Below, piece after piece: positions 16,880-26,900 of a stretch of DNA of 63,898 bases. The stretch is from NCBI GenBank assembly GCA_021846225.1, contig JAJZCG010000003.1, positions 1 through 63,898 of the forward strand, given 5' to 3'. This DNA is from Pseudomonadota bacterium (GTDB lineage Bacteria > Pseudomonadota > Alphaproteobacteria > Acetobacterales > Acetobacteraceae). A model generated the notes under the pieces. The model worked only from the letters and a program-made list of their open reading frames with translations. It was not told the DNA's origin and made no database searches. The position numbers and the translations under genes were made by a program. How positions within the stretch are numbered: position 1 is the stretch's first letter; every line of letters begins with the position of its first letter.

Positions 16880-17004
16880 CGCGCGATAGGTTTGGGTTAA
16901 CGCAAGAGCGCCCCCTGAACGCGCGCTCTAACTCTTTGATAAGAGGCCGATTCACGCTTTCGGTTGCCACGCTGGCGCGCGTCAACCTCAAACGATCAGA
17001 CTCT
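16880..17004 (-). repeat. Dispersed intergenic repeat, single-unit copy
   Basis: Read on the minus strand, this 125-bp segment starts GAGTCTGATCGTTTGAGGTT and closely matches 50121-50310 (plus strand), which differs mainly by a duplicated 69-bp unit. It ends with a hairpin, AGAGCGC...GCGCTCT, whose loop differs between copies while the stem is kept. It lies directly after a stop codon. A MITE/REP-like element is the likeliest reading. Confidence 0.8.
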
Positions 17005-17053
17005 AGCGCGATCCTTTGAGGTTCGCTCAACCGAGCGCTTAAAATTCCGGCAC

Positions 17054-17084
17054 AAAAAAGGGCAGACCGAGGTCTGCCCTTTTT
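17054..17084 (-). terminator. Intrinsic terminator after rplQ (bidirectional)
   Basis: GGGCAGACC pairs with GGTCTGCCC across two bases (GA), flanked by A6 and T5, so it can stop transcription from either side. It is the natural end of the long minus-strand ribosomal operon, 18 bases after the rplQ stop. Confidence 0.92.
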
Positions 17085-17102
17085 CATTCCATCGGCCGAG
17101 GA

Positions 17103-17525
17103 TTACTCAGCTTCGTCTTCCGCCGCCACTTCCGGGCGCGGGCCGCTATCCTGGCCCTTGGCGGAAACGTCGCGGTCGATCAATTCGATCACGGCCATGT
17201 CAGCAGCGTCGCCATGGCGCATGCCGGCCTTCAGCACGCGGGTGTAGCCACCAGCGCGGGTTTTGTAGCGAGTCGCCAGCGCATCGAACAGCTTGGCAAC
17301 GATGGTCTCATCGCGCAGCTGGTCGAATGCCTGGCGCTTGGCATGCAAACCGCCGCGCTTGCCAAGCGTGATCAGTTTCTCGGCCACCGGGCGGAGCTCC
17401 TTGGCCTTTGGCAGGGTGGTAGTGATCTGCTCATGTTTGATGAGAGCCACAGCCATATTCCTGAACATGGCTGCGCGATGGGAGGAGGTGACGCCGAGTT
17501 TTCGACCGCTGAGACCGTGACGCAT
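17103..17525 (-). CDS. rplQ: 50S ribosomal protein L17
   Basis: A 140-residue protein beginning [17 protein letters not shown] and continuing [19 protein letters not shown], the standard bacterial L17 start, with an acidic C-terminal tail (EVAAEDEAE). L17 sits near the peptide exit tunnel of the large subunit. It is the last gene of the alpha operon, 23 bases behind rpoA, and is followed by a strong terminator. Confidence 0.98.
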   Translation of the reverse strand: MRHGLSGRKLGVTSSHRAAMFRNMAVALIKHEQITTTLPKAKELRPVAEKLITLGKRGGLHAKRQAFDQLRDETIVAKLFDALATRYKTRAGGYTRVLKAGMRHGDAADMAVIELIDRDVSAKGQDSGPRPEVAAEDEAE

Positions 17526-17548
17526 GGTAAATTTTCCTGTTTAGGCTT

Positions 17549-18586
17549 TTAGAAGGGTTGGTCGGAACGCTTGGCCAGTTCCTCGATGTTCTCGGGCGGC
17601 CAGTCGGTCACGGTCATGCCAAGGGACAACCCCATGGCGGTCAGCACTTCCTTGATTTCGTTGAGAGACTTGCGGCCGAAATTCGGCGTCCGCAGCATCT
17701 CCTGCTCGCTCTTCTGCACCAGATCGCCGATGTAGACGATGTTGTCGTTCTTCAGGCAGTTGGCACTGCGCACCGAGAGTTCGAGTTCATCGACCTTGCG
17801 GAGCAGGTTGGCGTTGAACGGCAGCTCGATGCGCGGCTCTTCGGCGCGCAGACGCTGCGGCTCCTCGAAGTTCACGAACATGCCGAGCTGGTCCTGCAGA
17901 ATGCGCGCCGCCAGGGCCACGGAATCTTCCGGGGTGATGGCGCCGTTGGTTTCCACCTGCAAAATCAACTTGTCATAGTCGGTAACCTGGCCAACGCGGG
18001 TCTGTTCCACCCGGTAGGACACGCGGCGCACCGGCGAATAGATCGCATCAACCGGGATCAGCCCGATCGGCGCATCTTCCGGGCGGTTGGCCGAAGCAGC
18101 CTCATAACCGCGGCCAGAGCCGACAGTGAATTCCATGCCCAGGCTCGCGCCCTCATCGAGCGTGCACAGCACCAGATCCGGGTTCATGATCTCGATGTCA
18201 TGGCCGGACTGAATCTGCCCGGCCTTCACCTCGCCAGGGCCGGTCGCGGTCAGCACCATGCGCTTGGGCCCCTCGCCGTGCATACGCACCGCAAGCTGCT
18301 TAATGTTCAACACGATGTCCGTCACGTCTTCACGCACGCCAACCAGCGTGGAGAATTCATGCAGCACGCCGTCAATCCGCACCGCGGTGACCGCGGCGCC
18401 CTGAAGCGAGGACAACAGAATGCGGCGCAGCGAGTTGCCCAGCGTCATGCCAAAGCCGCGCTCCAGCGGCTCAGCAATGATGGTGGCGACACGCCCGGCA
18501 TCGGAACCAAACTCGATATCGAGATGCTCCGGCTTGATCAGCATTTGCCAATTGCGTTGCAGCGACAAATTCGATTCTTTCAACAT
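17549..18586 (-). CDS. rpoA: DNA-directed RNA polymerase alpha subunit
   Basis: A 345-residue protein with the alpha N-terminal dimerisation domain ([20 protein letters not shown]) and the C-terminal DNA/activator-binding domain ([20 protein letters not shown]). It forms the scaffold on which beta and beta' assemble. The start used gives [22 protein letters not shown] at residue 15 is an alternative, but RNWQ belongs to the usual N-terminus. It lies between rpsK and rplQ, the standard alphaproteobacterial order. Confidence 0.98.
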   Translation of the reverse strand: MLKESNLSLQRNWQMLIKPEHLDIEFGSDAGRVATIIAEPLERGFGMTLGNSLRRILLSSLQGAAVTAVRIDGVLHEFSTLVGVREDVTDIVLNIKQLAVRMHGEGPKRMVLTATGPGEVKAGQIQSGHDIEIMNPDLVLCTLDEGASLGMEFTVGSGRGYEAASANRPEDAPIGLIPVDAIYSPVRRVSYRVEQTRVGQVTDYDKLILQVETNGAITPEDSVALAARILQDQLGMFVNFEEPQRLRAEEPRIELPFNANLLRKVDELELSVRSANCLKNDNIVYIGDLVQKSEQEMLRTPNFGRKSLNEIKEVLTAMGLSLGMTVTDWPPENIEELAKRSDQPF

Positions 18587-18647
18587 TCAACCCTCCGGCC
18601 CGGCGGCGGAAACCCGCCCTGGACCTTAACCAAATTTCAATTCCGGC

Positions 18648-19037
18648 TCAGACGCGGCGGCGCTTACGCGGGCGGCAGCCGTTGTGCGGAATCGGCGTGA
18701 GATCACGGATCGCGGAAATCTGGAAACCAACGGTCTGCAGGGCGCGCAGCGCGCTCTCGCGTCCCGAGCCAGGGCCGCTCACTTCGATCTCCAGCATTTC
18801 CATCCCGTGTTCGCGCGCCTTGCGGCCGGCGTCCTCGGCGGCGACCTGGGCAGCATAAGGGGTGGATTTGCGGCTGCCTTTAAAACCCTGGCTACCCGCC
18901 GTCGACCAGGCAATCGTGTTGCCCTGCGCGTCAGTGATGTTGACCATGGTGTTGTTGAAGCTGGCGAGAACGTGCGCAACACCGGAGATGATGTTCTTGC
19001 GTTCTTTCTTGCGGGGGCGTGAGGCGGGCTTCGCCAT
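18648..19037 (-). CDS. rpsK: 30S ribosomal protein S11
   Basis: A 129-residue protein with a basic N-terminus ([15 protein letters not shown]) and the S11 core [20 protein letters not shown], ending [18 protein letters not shown], the highly conserved S11 terminus. It lies on the small-subunit platform contacting 16S rRNA near the E-site mRNA. It is in the alpha operon between rpsM and rpoA. Confidence 0.98.
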   Translation of the reverse strand: MAKPASRPRKKERKNIISGVAHVLASFNNTMVNITDAQGNTIAWSTAGSQGFKGSRKSTPYAAQVAAEDAGRKAREHGMEMLEIEVSGPGSGRESALRALQTVGFQISAIRDLTPIPHNGCRPRKRRRV

Positions 19038-19076
19038 ATCGGTATTCCTGTAACTGCTGACGTGATGGGCGAAAGT

Positions 19077-19454
19077 TTACTTCGTGACTTTTTTCTTGCC
19101 GGCGATCGCCACGGCCTTGCCCTTGCGGGTACGGGCGTTGGTGTGCGTGCGCTGGCCGCGGACCGGCAGGCCCTTACGGTGGCGCAGACCACGGTAACAA
19201 CCGAGATCCATCAAGCGCTTGATGTTCATCGCGTTTTCGCGGCGCAGATCGCCCTCGACGCGGTAATCCTTGTCAATCAGCTCGCGCAGACGCAGGATTT
19301 CATCTTCGGAGAGCTGGTTAACCCGGCGCTCCTCCGGAATGGCCAACGCCGTGCAAATGTCACGAGCCTTAACCGGGCCAATGCCATAAATATAACGAAG
19401 GCTGATCAAAACACGCTTATTCGTGGGAATGTTAACGCCGGCAATACGCGCCAC
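19077..19454 (-). CDS. rpsM: 30S ribosomal protein S13
   Basis: A 125-residue protein starting [19 protein letters not shown] with [15 protein letters not shown] and [20 protein letters not shown], unmistakable S13. It sits in the head of the small subunit and forms bridges to the large subunit. There is no rpmJ (L36) gene between adk and rpsM. A strong hairpin precedes it on the adk side. Confidence 0.98.
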   Translation of the reverse strand: MARIAGVNIPTNKRVLISLRYIYGIGPVKARDICTALAIPEERRVNQLSEDEILRLRELIDKDYRVEGDLRRENAMNIKRLMDLGCYRGLRHRKGLPVRGQRTHTNARTRKGKAVAIAGKKKVTK

Positions 19455-19482
19455 GTGGTCTCTCCTGAGGTCATAACAAGTT

Positions 19483-19507
19483 GCGGCGCCCCGAACGGAG
19501 GCGCCGC
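19483..19507 (-). terminator. Hairpin between adk and rpsM, possible attenuator
   Basis: GCGGCGCC and GGCGCCGC form an eight-base perfect stem over a nine-base loop. There is no good T-run, so it may slow or partly end transcription, or protect mRNA ends after processing between adk and rpsM. Confidence 0.45.
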
Positions 19508-19590
19508 GAAAGCGGGTTATAGCGCCCGCCCGAACAGAGTCAACGAAGAACTATCAATTTTTCGTGATCAGCCCGGGCAGCACCGACAAT

Positions 19591-20256
19591 TTATCCAGCT
19601 GCGACACCAATCTGGCGCAACACAGCCTCGATCTGAGCCTGGACATCATCCATCTCAGCCATCCCATCAACCGAATAGAGCCGGCCTTTGGCTTTGTAAT
19701 AGGGCAGAATCGGCGCCGTCTGGGCGTTGTAAGCCTCCAGCCGCGCATGCACCGTCTCGGCCTTGTCGTCAGGGCGGCGGACAAACTCGGTCCCGCCGCA
19801 AATATCGCACACACCAGCCTGCTTCGGCTGCTTAAAACTGTCGTGGTAGCCGGTCCCGCATTTCGCGCAGGTGAAACGCCCGCTGATCCGCTCAACCAGC
19901 ACAGTCTCATCCACCTTCAGTTCGATCACGGCATCCAGATCCACCGCGGTCTCATGCAGGAGCTTATCCAGCGCCTCAGCCTGGGGCACCGTGCGGGGGA
20001 AGCCGTCGAGAATGAACCCCTTCGCGCAATCCGGGCGGGAGATCCGCTCTCCGATCATGCGGATGATCAGCTCATCCGAGACCAGGCCACCGGCATCCAT
20101 GATGCTCTTGGCTTCCAGTCCGATCGGCGAACCAGCCTTCACCTCTGCCCGCAACATGTCACCCGTTGATATCTGGGCAACGCCGTAACGGGTCTCAAGA
20201 AATTTGGATTGGGTCCCTTTGCCCGCTCCCGGTGGTCCCAGCAGTATCAGCTCCAC
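19591..20256 (-). CDS. adk: Adenylate kinase (zinc-type LID)
   Basis: A 221-residue enzyme catalysing AMP + ATP to 2 ADP. The P-loop is LLGPPGAGKGTQ, the AMP site contains ISTGDMLRAEV, and FILDGFPRTVPQAEAL is the canonical core. The LID carries four cysteines (C130, C133, C150, C153), the zinc-binding pattern. That type is less common in Gram-negatives but frequent in Acetobacteraceae-like lineages (recollection, not checked). It follows secY by 16 bases, the usual spc-operon place. Confidence 0.97.
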   Translation of the reverse strand: MELILLGPPGAGKGTQSKFLETRYGVAQISTGDMLRAEVKAGSPIGLEAKSIMDAGGLVSDELIIRMIGERISRPDCAKGFILDGFPRTVPQAEALDKLLHETAVDLDAVIELKVDETVLVERISGRFTCAKCGTGYHDSFKQPKQAGVCDICGGTEFVRRPDDKAETVHARLEAYNAQTAPILPYYKAKGRLYSVDGMAEMDDVQAQIEAVLRQIGVAAG

Positions 20257-20272
20257 AATCTACTCCCTCTTT

Positions 20273-21610
20273 TTATTTCCGGCTTTTGCCGCGGTTTTTA
20301 CGAATCAGCCCCTCATACTGGTGCGCCAGCATGTGCGACTGCACCTGCGCCACCGTATCCATGGTGACGGAGACAATAATCAGCAGTGAGGTACCGCCGA
20401 AATAGAAAGGCAGGCTGTAGTTGCTGAGAACGAAATCCGGCAGCAGGCAGACCACGATGAGGTAAACCGCGCCGATCGCCGTCAGCCGGGTCAGCACCGT
20501 ATCAAAATGCTTCGCCGTATTCGCCCCGGGCCTGATCCCAGGAATGAACCCGCCGTTCTTCTTGAGATTCTCGGCCGTCTCCTCCGGGTTGAACGAGATC
20601 GCCGCCCAGACAAAAGCAAACACCGCGATCAGCGTCGCGAACAGCAACGAATAAAGCGGCTGCCCGTGCGAGAGCAGATGCGCGATGAGTTGCAGCCAGC
20701 CCGGCCCGCCCTTGGAGAAGCCAACAAATGTGGCGGGAATCACCAGCAGCGAGCTCGCAAAGATCGGCGGCATCACGCCCGAGACGTTCACCTTAAGCGG
20801 AATATGGGTGGACTCCCCTCCGTATACCTTCTGCCCGACTTGGCGCTTGGGGTACTGCACCAGAATCCGGCGCTGTGCCCGCTCCATGAACACGATGAAC
20901 GCGAACAGCGCGATGGCTGCCACGAAGAAGGTGATGATGAACAGCGTCGAGAGTGCGCCGGTTGACCCCAGTTCCAGGATATTGGCAATCGCGATCGGCA
21001 TATTGGCGATAATGCCCGCGAAAATGATCAGGCTCGACCCATTGCCAATCCCGCGTGAGGTGATCTGCTCGCCCAGCCACATCACGAACATCGTGCCACC
21101 CACCAAGGTCACCACGGAGGTGAACACAAAGAAGAAGCCCGGGTCGATCACCGCCGGCCCGAGCACGGATTTCACCCGCTCCAGGCTCATCGAAATCCCA
21201 TAAGCCTGTACCGCGGCGATCAGTACGGTCAGATACCGCGTGTACTGCGTGATTTTCATCCGCCCCGAGTCGCCCTCTTTTTTCAGGGCCTCAAGCGCGG
21301 GAATCGTCGAGGTCATCAGCTGGATGATGATGCTGGCGCTGATATAGGGCAGAATGTTCAGTGCGAAGATGGTCATGCGCCCGAGCGCGCCACCAGTGAA
21401 CATGTTGAACATGCCCAAAATACCGCTGCCGTTCTGCGTCATCAGACGCGCCATCACGGCCGCATCAACGCCCGGCACCGGGATATATGTGCCAAGACGG
21501 AACACAATGAGGGCGCCCAAGGTAAACCAGATGCGTTTATGCAGATCCGTCGCCTTGCCAAATGCGCCAAGGTTCAAGTTTGCTGCCATCTGTTCTGCGG
21601 CCGATGCCAT
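20273..21610 (-). CDS. secY: Preprotein translocase subunit SecY
   Basis: A 445-residue, ten-span membrane protein. Typical segments are RIWFTLGALIVFRLGTYIPV, ISASIIIQLMT, GLIRKNRGKSRK at the C-terminus and VSGVMPPIFASSLLVIPATF in the middle. It is the channel of the general secretion pathway; its partner gene secG is elsewhere in this window (60716). It lies in the spc operon between rplO and adk. The start ATG 21610 gives MASAAEQMAANL. Confidence 0.98.
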   Translation of the reverse strand: MASAAEQMAANLNLGAFGKATDLHKRIWFTLGALIVFRLGTYIPVPGVDAAVMARLMTQNGSGILGMFNMFTGGALGRMTIFALNILPYISASIIIQLMTSTIPALEALKKEGDSGRMKITQYTRYLTVLIAAVQAYGISMSLERVKSVLGPAVIDPGFFFVFTSVVTLVGGTMFVMWLGEQITSRGIGNGSSLIIFAGIIANMPIAIANILELGSTGALSTLFIITFFVAAIALFAFIVFMERAQRRILVQYPKRQVGQKVYGGESTHIPLKVNVSGVMPPIFASSLLVIPATFVGFSKGGPGWLQLIAHLLSHGQPLYSLLFATLIAVFAFVWAAISFNPEETAENLKKNGGFIPGIRPGANTAKHFDTVLTRLTAIGAVYLIVVCLLPDFVLSNYSLPFYFGGTSLLIIVSVTMDTVAQVQSHMLAHQYEGLIRKNRGKSRK

Positions 21611-21632
21611 GCGGAATCCTTAATAAATGCAA

Positions 21633-21676
21633 AACGGCGCTTGACCCAAGGCTTCATGCCACGGCCAAGCGCCGTT
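21633..21676 (-). terminator. Strong hairpin between rplO and secY
   Basis: AACGGCGCTTG (21633-21643) pairs perfectly with CAAGCGCCGTT (21666-21676). On the minus strand the stem is followed by TTGCATTTATT. Being inside the operon it is probably a partial terminator or RNA-processing/stability site that lowers secY expression relative to ribosomal proteins (inference). Confidence 0.6.
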
Positions 21677-21721
21677 ACTTAGCGCTATTGTGCCGGAATA
21701 TCTCCGGCGGATGCAAGAGGC

Positions 21722-22207
21722 TTAGGCTGCGTCAGCTTGCGCCTTCGCCACCAGCGTCTTCACGCTGCCGCCAGCCTGCTCAACCGCCGCAACCGCCGCC
21801 GCCGAAGCGCCGGAGACTTCGATGTTGATCGCGCGGGTGATCGTGCCCTTCGCCAACAGGCGAACGCCATCAACCTTGCCCAGACGAACCAGACCCGCAT
21901 CGCGCAGAGCCGCCTCAGTAACCGGCTGCGCCGCATCCAGCTTGCCGGATTCAAAGGCAGCATCCAACGTACCCAGGTTCAACGGCGCGTATTCCTTGCG
22001 GTTTACGTTGTTGAAGCCACGCTTGGGCAACCGGCGGTAAATCGGCAGCTGACCGCCTTCAAAACCGTTCAGTGAAACGCCTTCACGCGCCTTCTGGCCT
22101 TTAACACCCTTACCGGAGGTCTTGCCCTTGCCGGAGCCGATGCCGCGGCCAAGCCGCTTGGACTTCAGGCGCGCGCCGGGATTGTCGCGAATTTCATTAA
22201 GTTTCAT
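21722..22207 (-). CDS. rplO: 50S ribosomal protein L15
   Basis: A 161-residue protein from ATG 22207 ([20 protein letters not shown]) with the glycine/lysine-rich [20 protein letters not shown] segment that defines L15. A TTG two codons upstream is less likely. L15 binds 23S rRNA early in assembly. It follows rpmD and precedes secY as usual in the spc operon. Confidence 0.97.
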   Translation of the reverse strand: MKLNEIRDNPGARLKSKRLGRGIGSGKGKTSGKGVKGQKAREGVSLNGFEGGQLPIYRRLPKRGFNNVNRKEYAPLNLGTLDAAFESGKLDAAQPVTEAALRDAGLVRLGKVDGVRLLAKGTITRAINIEVSGASAAAVAAVEQAGGSVKTLVAKAQADAA

Positions 22208-22219
22208 GATCAACCTGGC

Positions 22220-22408
22220 TTAAGCCAGCTCCTCCACCTTCAGCAGATGCGCAACCTTGCGCACCATGCCGCGAATTTCCGGCGTATCGTTCAGCTCGCG
22301 GACCTTGCTGATCTTGTTCAGACCCAGCCCGATCAATGTCGCCTGCTGCCCCGGCTTCTGGCCGTTGCCCGAAGCCACCTGCGTAATGCGGATTTTCTTC
22401 TCAGACAT
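22220..22408 (-). CDS. rpmD: 50S ribosomal protein L30
   Basis: A 62-residue protein from ATG 22408 ([20 protein letters not shown]) with [20 protein letters not shown], the L30 core. The longer in-frame upstream part is inside rpsE and is not used. It overlaps the rpsE stop by eight bases, indicating translational coupling. Confidence 0.97.
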   Translation of the reverse strand: MSEKKIRITQVASGNGQKPGQQATLIGLGLNKISKVRELNDTPEIRGMVRKVAHLLKVEELA

Positions 22409-23000
22409 CGCTTGCCTCCACCGGAACTTCCTTAACGGTCGTGCCGTACAGATCCGCCACCTTCTTACCACGGCGCGAGGCCACGAGGCGCGGGCTGGTC
22501 ACACCAGCAAGAGCCGCGAAGGTTGCCTTCACCATGTTATGCGGGTTGCGGCTACCGAGTGACTTCGCCACCACGTCGCCAATTCCCAGCGTCTCGAACA
22601 CAGCGCGCAGCGGGCCACCAGCAATGATGCCGGTACCGGCGGGCGCCGCGCGGATCACCACGTCGCCAGCACCAAAGGTGCCGCGGATGTCATGGTGCAG
22701 CGTACGGCCTTCCTTCATCGGAACGCGGATCATGGTCTTTTTCGCGCGTTCGGTCGCCTTGCGGATCGCCTCAGGAACTTCACGCGCCTTACCAGCGCCG
22801 TAACCAACGCGGCCTTTCTGGTCACCAACCACCACGAGCGCGGCAAAAGCAAACCGGCGGCCGCCCTTCACCACTTTCGCAACGCGGTTGATGGTTACCA
22901 GCTTGTCAACCAGCTCATCACCGGTCTCGCGGTCCCGTTCGCGCTCGCGTTCACGGCCTCTGCCGCCGCCGCTTCCGCCTTCACGTGCTTCACGTGCCAT
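22401..23000 (-). CDS. rpsE: 30S ribosomal protein S5
   Basis: A 199-residue protein from ATG 23000, which has GGAG nine bases upstream; an in-frame TTG at 23006 is the alternative. The N-terminus is an unusually long Arg/Glu repeat ([18 protein letters not shown]), then [20 protein letters not shown] and [19 protein letters not shown], the double-stranded RNA-binding and core domains of S5. It lies near the mRNA entry channel and influences translational fidelity. Confidence 0.97.
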   Translation of the reverse strand: MAREAREGGSGGGRGRERERERDRETGDELVDKLVTINRVAKVVKGGRRFAFAALVVVGDQKGRVGYGAGKAREVPEAIRKATERAKKTMIRVPMKEGRTLHHDIRGTFGAGDVVIRAAPAGTGIIAGGPLRAVFETLGIGDVVAKSLGSRNPHNMVKATFAALAGVTSPRLVASRRGKKVADLYGTTVKEVPVEASDV

Positions 23001-23012
23001 TGCCAAATGCTC

Positions 23013-23375
23013 CTAGAAGTCGAGGCCGCCCTCGCGGGCCGCCTCTGCCAGGGCTTTCACCCGGCCATGATAGAGATAAGAACCGCGATCGAACACGACA
23101 GCGACAACACCGGCCGCCTTGGAACGCTCGGCAATCAGCTTGCCAACCGCGCTCGCCGCATCCTTGTCCGCGCCGGTCTTCAACGCGGCCTTCAGATCCT
23201 TGTCCAGCGTCGAGGCCGCGGCAACGGTCGTACCCGCCGCGTCATCGATGATCTGCGCATAAATATGCTTGCCGGAACGGAAGACCGACAAACGCGGACG
23301 GCCAGAAGACTTCTGCCGGAGCTGGTAGCGAAGACGGGCGCGGCGGCGCGTCTGCAATGAAAGATTTGTCGACAT
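23013..23375 (-). CDS. rplR: 50S ribosomal protein L18
   Basis: A 120-residue protein: [40 protein letters not shown] and [19 protein letters not shown], all standard L18. It binds 5S rRNA with L5. Its start overlaps the last base of rplF. Confidence 0.97.
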   Translation of the reverse strand: MSTNLSLQTRRRARLRYQLRQKSSGRPRLSVFRSGKHIYAQIIDDAAGTTVAAASTLDKDLKAALKTGADKDAASAVGKLIAERSKAAGVVAVVFDRGSYLYHGRVKALAEAAREGGLDF

Positions 23376-23908
23376 TACTTCTTCTTACCCTCTTTCCGGC
23401 GGATCGCTTCGCCCTCAAACTTCACGCCCTTGCCCTTATAGGGTTCCGGCGGACGATGCGAGCGGAGTTCAGCGCAAACCTGCCCAACCTGGCGCTTATC
23501 CATGCCCTCAATCTTGATCAAGGTCGGCTTCTCGCACGTTACCTTGATCCCGGACGGGATGGCGTAGACCACATCATGCGAAAACCCGAGGTTAACCACC
23601 AGGTTCGTGCCCTGCACCGCAGCGCGGTAACCCGTACCGGTGATCTCAAGCGTCTTCGCGTAGCCGACCGAGACGCCCTTCACCAAATTGGCGATATTGG
23701 CGCGGGTCGTGCCCCACATCATACGCGCGGCGGCATCCTTGGTTTTCGGCATCACCGAAACCTTGTTGCCTTCGATCGTGGTCTCAACCTTGTCGGTCAG
23801 CGAGAGCGACAATTCGCCCAGCTTGCCCTTCGCGGTGAGTATATTGCCGGCCAGCGCAACGGTAACGCCAGCGGGAAGTTCGACGGGATATTTGCCAACA
23901 CGTGACAT
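23375..23908 (-). CDS. rplF: 50S ribosomal protein L6
   Basis: A 177-residue protein from ATG 23908 ([19 protein letters not shown]) ending [20 protein letters not shown] plus GKKK, the conserved L6 terminus. A longer open frame upstream is a shadow across rpsH. L6 is near the GTPase-associated centre. Spacing to rpsH is 14 bases. Confidence 0.97.
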   Translation of the reverse strand: MSRVGKYPVELPAGVTVALAGNILTAKGKLGELSLSLTDKVETTIEGNKVSVMPKTKDAAARMMWGTTRANIANLVKGVSVGYAKTLEITGTGYRAAVQGTNLVVNLGFSHDVVYAIPSGIKVTCEKPTLIKIEGMDKRQVGQVCAELRSHRPPEPYKGKGVKFEGEAIRRKEGKKK

Positions 23909-23922
23909 ATCTTGCTCTCCCC

Positions 23923-24321
23923 TTAAAAGACGCGGCAGAGAACTTCGCCGCCAACATTGGCGGCGCGGGCTTCCACATCGCTCATCACGCCGCGCGGCGT
24001 GGAGAGGATGGAAACACCGAGACCCGAATACACGCGCGGCAGTTCCTTGATCTTGGAATACACGCGCCGGCCAGGGCGTGACACGCGGCTGATCTCTTTG
24101 ATCACCGGCTGGCCCTCGCTGTATTTCAGCTCGATGCGCAGCTGGGCGATGCCAGGGCGCACTTCCTCGCGGGTGAACCCGCGAATGAAGCCTTCGCGCT
24201 TCAACACGTCCAGAACATTGGCGCGCAGATTGGAAGCAGGCGCAACACACATGGTGAGGCGCGCATGCTGCGCATTACGAATACGGGTGAGCATATCACC
24301 CAACGGATCGGACATCGACAT
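23923..24321 (-). CDS. rpsH: 30S ribosomal protein S8
   Basis: A 132-residue protein starting [20 protein letters not shown], with [33 protein letters not shown] and the terminal GGEVLCRVF of S8. ATG 24315 is a possible alternative start. S8 binds the central domain of 16S rRNA and, in studied bacteria, represses the spc operon by binding its mRNA; whether that holds here is not visible. Confidence 0.97.
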   Translation of the reverse strand: MSMSDPLGDMLTRIRNAQHARLTMCVAPASNLRANVLDVLKREGFIRGFTREEVRPGIAQLRIELKYSEGQPVIKEISRVSRPGRRVYSKIKELPRVYSGLGVSILSTPRGVMSDVEARAANVGGEVLCRVF

Positions 24322-24336
24322 TCTAGCGCCCTTTCC

Positions 24337-24642
24337 TTACCAGCTGGCTTTAACAACACCAGGGATCTGACCCTGGCTGGCCAGATCGCGGAAAGCGATT
24401 CGGCAAAGCTTGAATTTACGATAATTGCCGCGCGAACGGCCGGTCAGCTCGCAGCGCAAACGAACGCGAACCTTCGCGCCATTGCGCGGCAGTTCCGCCA
24501 GCTTGATGCTCGCCTCAAAACGATCTTCCACCGGAAGCGTGCGATCCATGATCACATCCTTCAGCGCGGCACGTTTGCCCTTGTCACGGGCGGCCATGCG
24601 CTCGCGCTTTCCATTTCGGTTGACCTGCGATGTCTTAGCCAT
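24337..24642 (-). CDS. rpsN: 30S ribosomal protein S14 (long, zinc-free form)
   Basis: A 101-residue protein, [20 protein letters not shown] through [20 protein letters not shown] and [11 protein letters not shown]. The length of about 100 residues and the lack of the CxxC pairs place it in the zinc-independent S14 class usual for Proteobacteria. It lies between rplE and rpsH. Confidence 0.97.
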   Translation of the reverse strand: MAKTSQVNRNGKRERMAARDKGKRAALKDVIMDRTLPVEDRFEASIKLAELPRNGAKVRVRLRCELTGRSRGNYRKFKLCRIAFRDLASQGQIPGVVKASW

Positions 24643-24713
24643 ATTTTTGCAACCCCTCCGGAACCTGCTGGATCAGCCCAGCCGTTTTCCAAAACTCTTA
24701 AAAAATCAAACGT

Positions 24714-25274
24714 TCACTTGGCGAACGGTAGATTGAACCCCTTGAGCAAGGCTTTTGCCTCGGCATCAGTTTTCGCGGTGGTCACGAAAATGATGTCCAT
24801 GCCACGGATCGCATCAACCTTGTCGTAGACAATCTCAGGGAAAATAATCTGTTCCTTGAGACCCATGGCGAAATTGCCACGGCCATCAAAGCCCTTGTTC
24901 CCCGGAATACCACGGAAGTCGCGCACACGCGGCAGCGCAATGGTCACCAGACGGTCGAGAAACTCGTACATCTTGGACTTGCGCAGCGTAACCTTACAGC
25001 CGATCGGCAGACCGGCGCGGATCTTGAATCCGGCGATGGCCTTCTTCGCGATCGTCTTCACCGGCTTCTGCCCGGCGATGAGGGTCAGCTCAGCAACGGC
25101 GGCGTCCAGTTTCTTCTGGTCGGCAGCAGCTTCACCAACACCCATGTTAATGACGATCTTTTCCAGAGTCGGCACTTCCAACGGATTCTTGTAGCCGAAT
25201 TCCTTCAGCATCTGCTCCCGCACAACCTCGCGGTAGTACGTCTGCAGGCGCGGCAGGGCTTTCACTTCACTCAT
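24714..25274 (-). CDS. rplE: 50S ribosomal protein L5
   Basis: A 186-residue protein from ATG 25274 ([20 protein letters not shown]). [20 protein letters not shown] and [20 protein letters not shown] are diagnostic. The longer upstream open frame overlaps rplX and is not used. L5 binds 5S rRNA and contacts the P-site tRNA region. Confidence 0.97.
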   Translation of the reverse strand: MSEVKALPRLQTYYREVVREQMLKEFGYKNPLEVPTLEKIVINMGVGEAAADQKKLDAAVAELTLIAGQKPVKTIAKKAIAGFKIRAGLPIGCKVTLRKSKMYEFLDRLVTIALPRVRDFRGIPGNKGFDGRGNFAMGLKEQIIFPEIVYDKVDAIRGMDIIFVTTAKTDAEAKALLKGFNLPFAK

Positions 25275-25284
25275 TGCGGCCTCC

Positions 25285-25605
25285 TCAGCCATCAATCGCC
25301 GTGCCGCTCTTGCGAGCAACACGAACTTTGCGGCCACCATCCAGAACGCGGAAGCCAACCTTCGTGGGCTTATCCGTGCTCGGGTCGATCAATGCCAGAT
25401 TGGACAAATGCACAGCAGCCTCGCGCTCAACGATACCGCCCGGCTGCCCCATGCCTTTCGGCTTGGTGTGGAGCTTCGCCACGGCCACGCCCTGCACCAC
25501 GGCGCGGTCTTCCTTGGGAATCACGCGCAGCACTTCACCGCGGCTCCCCTTGGAAGCGCCAGAAATCACCAGGACCTTGTCGCCCTTCTTAATACGAGCA
25601 GCCAT
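25285..25605 (-). CDS. rplX: 50S ribosomal protein L24
   Basis: A 106-residue protein: [20 protein letters not shown] with the KOW motif, then [20 protein letters not shown] and HLSNLALID, typical L24. It is an early assembly protein near the tunnel exit. It is separated from rplN by one base. Confidence 0.97.
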   Translation of the reverse strand: MAARIKKGDKVLVISGASKGSRGEVLRVIPKEDRAVVQGVAVAKLHTKPKGMGQPGGIVEREAAVHLSNLALIDPSTDKPTKVGFRVLDGGRKVRVARKSGTAIDG

Positions 25606-25606
25606 A

Positions 25607-25975
25607 TTACAGCACCTCCGGCGCCAGGCTGATGATCTTCATGAACTTCTTCGCGCGAAGCTCACGCACCACCGGCCCAAAAATACGAGTCCCGATCGGC
25701 TCGCCCTGCTTGTTCAGCAAAACAGCCGCGTTGCGGTCAAAACGGATGGCACTGCCATCAGCGCGACGCACCGGGAAGGCCGTCCGCACAACCACAGCCT
25801 GGTGCACATCGCCCTTCTTAACCTTGCCGCGCGGAATGGCATCCTTGATGGAAACCACGATCACATCGCCGACAGACGCCGTCTTGCGCTTGGAGCCGCC
25901 GAGCACCTTGATGCACTGCACGCGCCGCGCACCGGAGTTGTCAGCCACATCGAGGTTCGACTCTACGATAATCAT
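25607..25975 (-). CDS. rplN: 50S ribosomal protein L14
   Basis: A 122-residue protein, [20 protein letters not shown] through [20 protein letters not shown] and [20 protein letters not shown]. The length and every signature match bacterial L14, which forms an intersubunit bridge. It starts the spc section of the superoperon. Confidence 0.98.
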   Translation of the reverse strand: MIIVESNLDVADNSGARRVQCIKVLGGSKRKTASVGDVIVVSIKDAIPRGKVKKGDVHQAVVVRTAFPVRRADGSAIRFDRNAAVLLNKQGEPIGTRIFGPVVRELRAKKFMKIISLAPEVL

Positions 25976-25987
25976 TTTTCAAATCCC

Positions 25988-26254
25988 TCAGACGCCGGCT
26001 TGCGACTCGGCAAGTGCCGAACCATTGCGCTCAGTCACGATCCAGGTCTTGCGCTTGCTGATCGGCGCGCATTCCTCAATGCGGACCAGATCACCCTCAA
26101 CACAGACATTGGCTTCATCATGCGCCGCATATTTCTTCGAGCGGCGGATGAATTTTTTATACAGCGGATGCATGATACGACGCTCAACAAGAACCGTAAT
26201 GGTCTTGTCCATCTTGTCGCTCACAACCCGTCCGGTCAGAACACGTTTCGGCAT
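25988..26254 (-). CDS. rpsQ: 30S ribosomal protein S17
   Basis: An 88-residue protein: [40 protein letters not shown] and [15 protein letters not shown], standard S17, an OB-fold primary rRNA-binding protein of the small subunit. It is the last gene of the S10 section. Confidence 0.97.
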   Translation of the reverse strand: MPKRVLTGRVVSDKMDKTITVLVERRIMHPLYKKFIRRSKKYAAHDEANVCVEGDLVRIEECAPISKRKTWIVTERNGSALAESQAGV

Positions 26255-26263
26255 GTTATCCTC

Positions 26264-26470
26264 TTAACCCGCAACTGCCGAACGCGCGCGCTCAGCCAGA
26301 ATTGTTTTCACCCGCGCAATATCGCGCCGCACCGCACGCACGCGGCTGGTGTTCTCCTGCTGGCCGGTCGCGCGCTGGAAACGCAGATTGAACTGCTCCT
26401 TGCGCAGATCGAGCAACAAGCTCGTCAGTTCGTCCGGCGTCTTCGCACGGATGTCGCTTGCAACCGTCAT
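26264..26470 (-). CDS. rpmC: 50S ribosomal protein L29
   Basis: A 68-residue protein from ATG 26470 ([20 protein letters not shown]) with [20 protein letters not shown], then the helical [16 protein letters not shown], the L29 hallmark. A longer frame extends into rplP and is not used. L29 helps dock trigger factor and SRP at the exit tunnel. It begins one base after the rplP stop. Confidence 0.97.
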   Translation of the reverse strand: MTVASDIRAKTPDELTSLLLDLRKEQFNLRFQRATGQQENTSRVRAVRRDIARVKTILAERARSAVAG

Positions 26471-26471
26471 C

Positions 26472-26888
26472 TCACGCATCTCCAATCCGGGTAACAAATT
26501 TCGTCCTGATCGGCAGCTTCGCCGCCCCCAGGGCCAGCGCCTCGCGGGCCAGCGGCTCCGCAACGCCGTCAATCTCAAACACAATGCGGCCGGGATGCAC
26601 GCGCGCAACCCAAAACTCCGGGCTACCCTTGCCCGAACCCATACGCACTTCGGCCGGCTTGGTGGAGACCGGCAGATCCGGGAAAATCCGGATCCACACG
26701 CGGCCCGCACGCTTCATGGCGCGGGTGATGGCGCGGCGGGCCGACTCAATCTGGCGCGCGGTAATACGTTCCGGCTCCAGAGCCTTCAGACCGAAAGCAC
26801 CAAAGTTAAGCTGCGTGTTGCCCTTGGCCAGGCCGTGAATACGGCCTTTGTGAGCTTTACGGAACTTAGTACGCTTAGGAGACATCAT
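26472..26888 (-). CDS. rplP: 50S ribosomal protein L16
   Basis: A 138-residue protein: [40 protein letters not shown] and [20 protein letters not shown], canonical L16. It organises the A-site tRNA region of the peptidyl-transferase centre. Confidence 0.98.
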   Translation of the reverse strand: MMSPKRTKFRKAHKGRIHGLAKGNTQLNFGAFGLKALEPERITARQIESARRAITRAMKRAGRVWIRIFPDLPVSTKPAEVRMGSGKGSPEFWVARVHPGRIVFEIDGVAEPLAREALALGAAKLPIRTKFVTRIGDA

Positions 26889-26900
26889 CGCAAAAAATCC

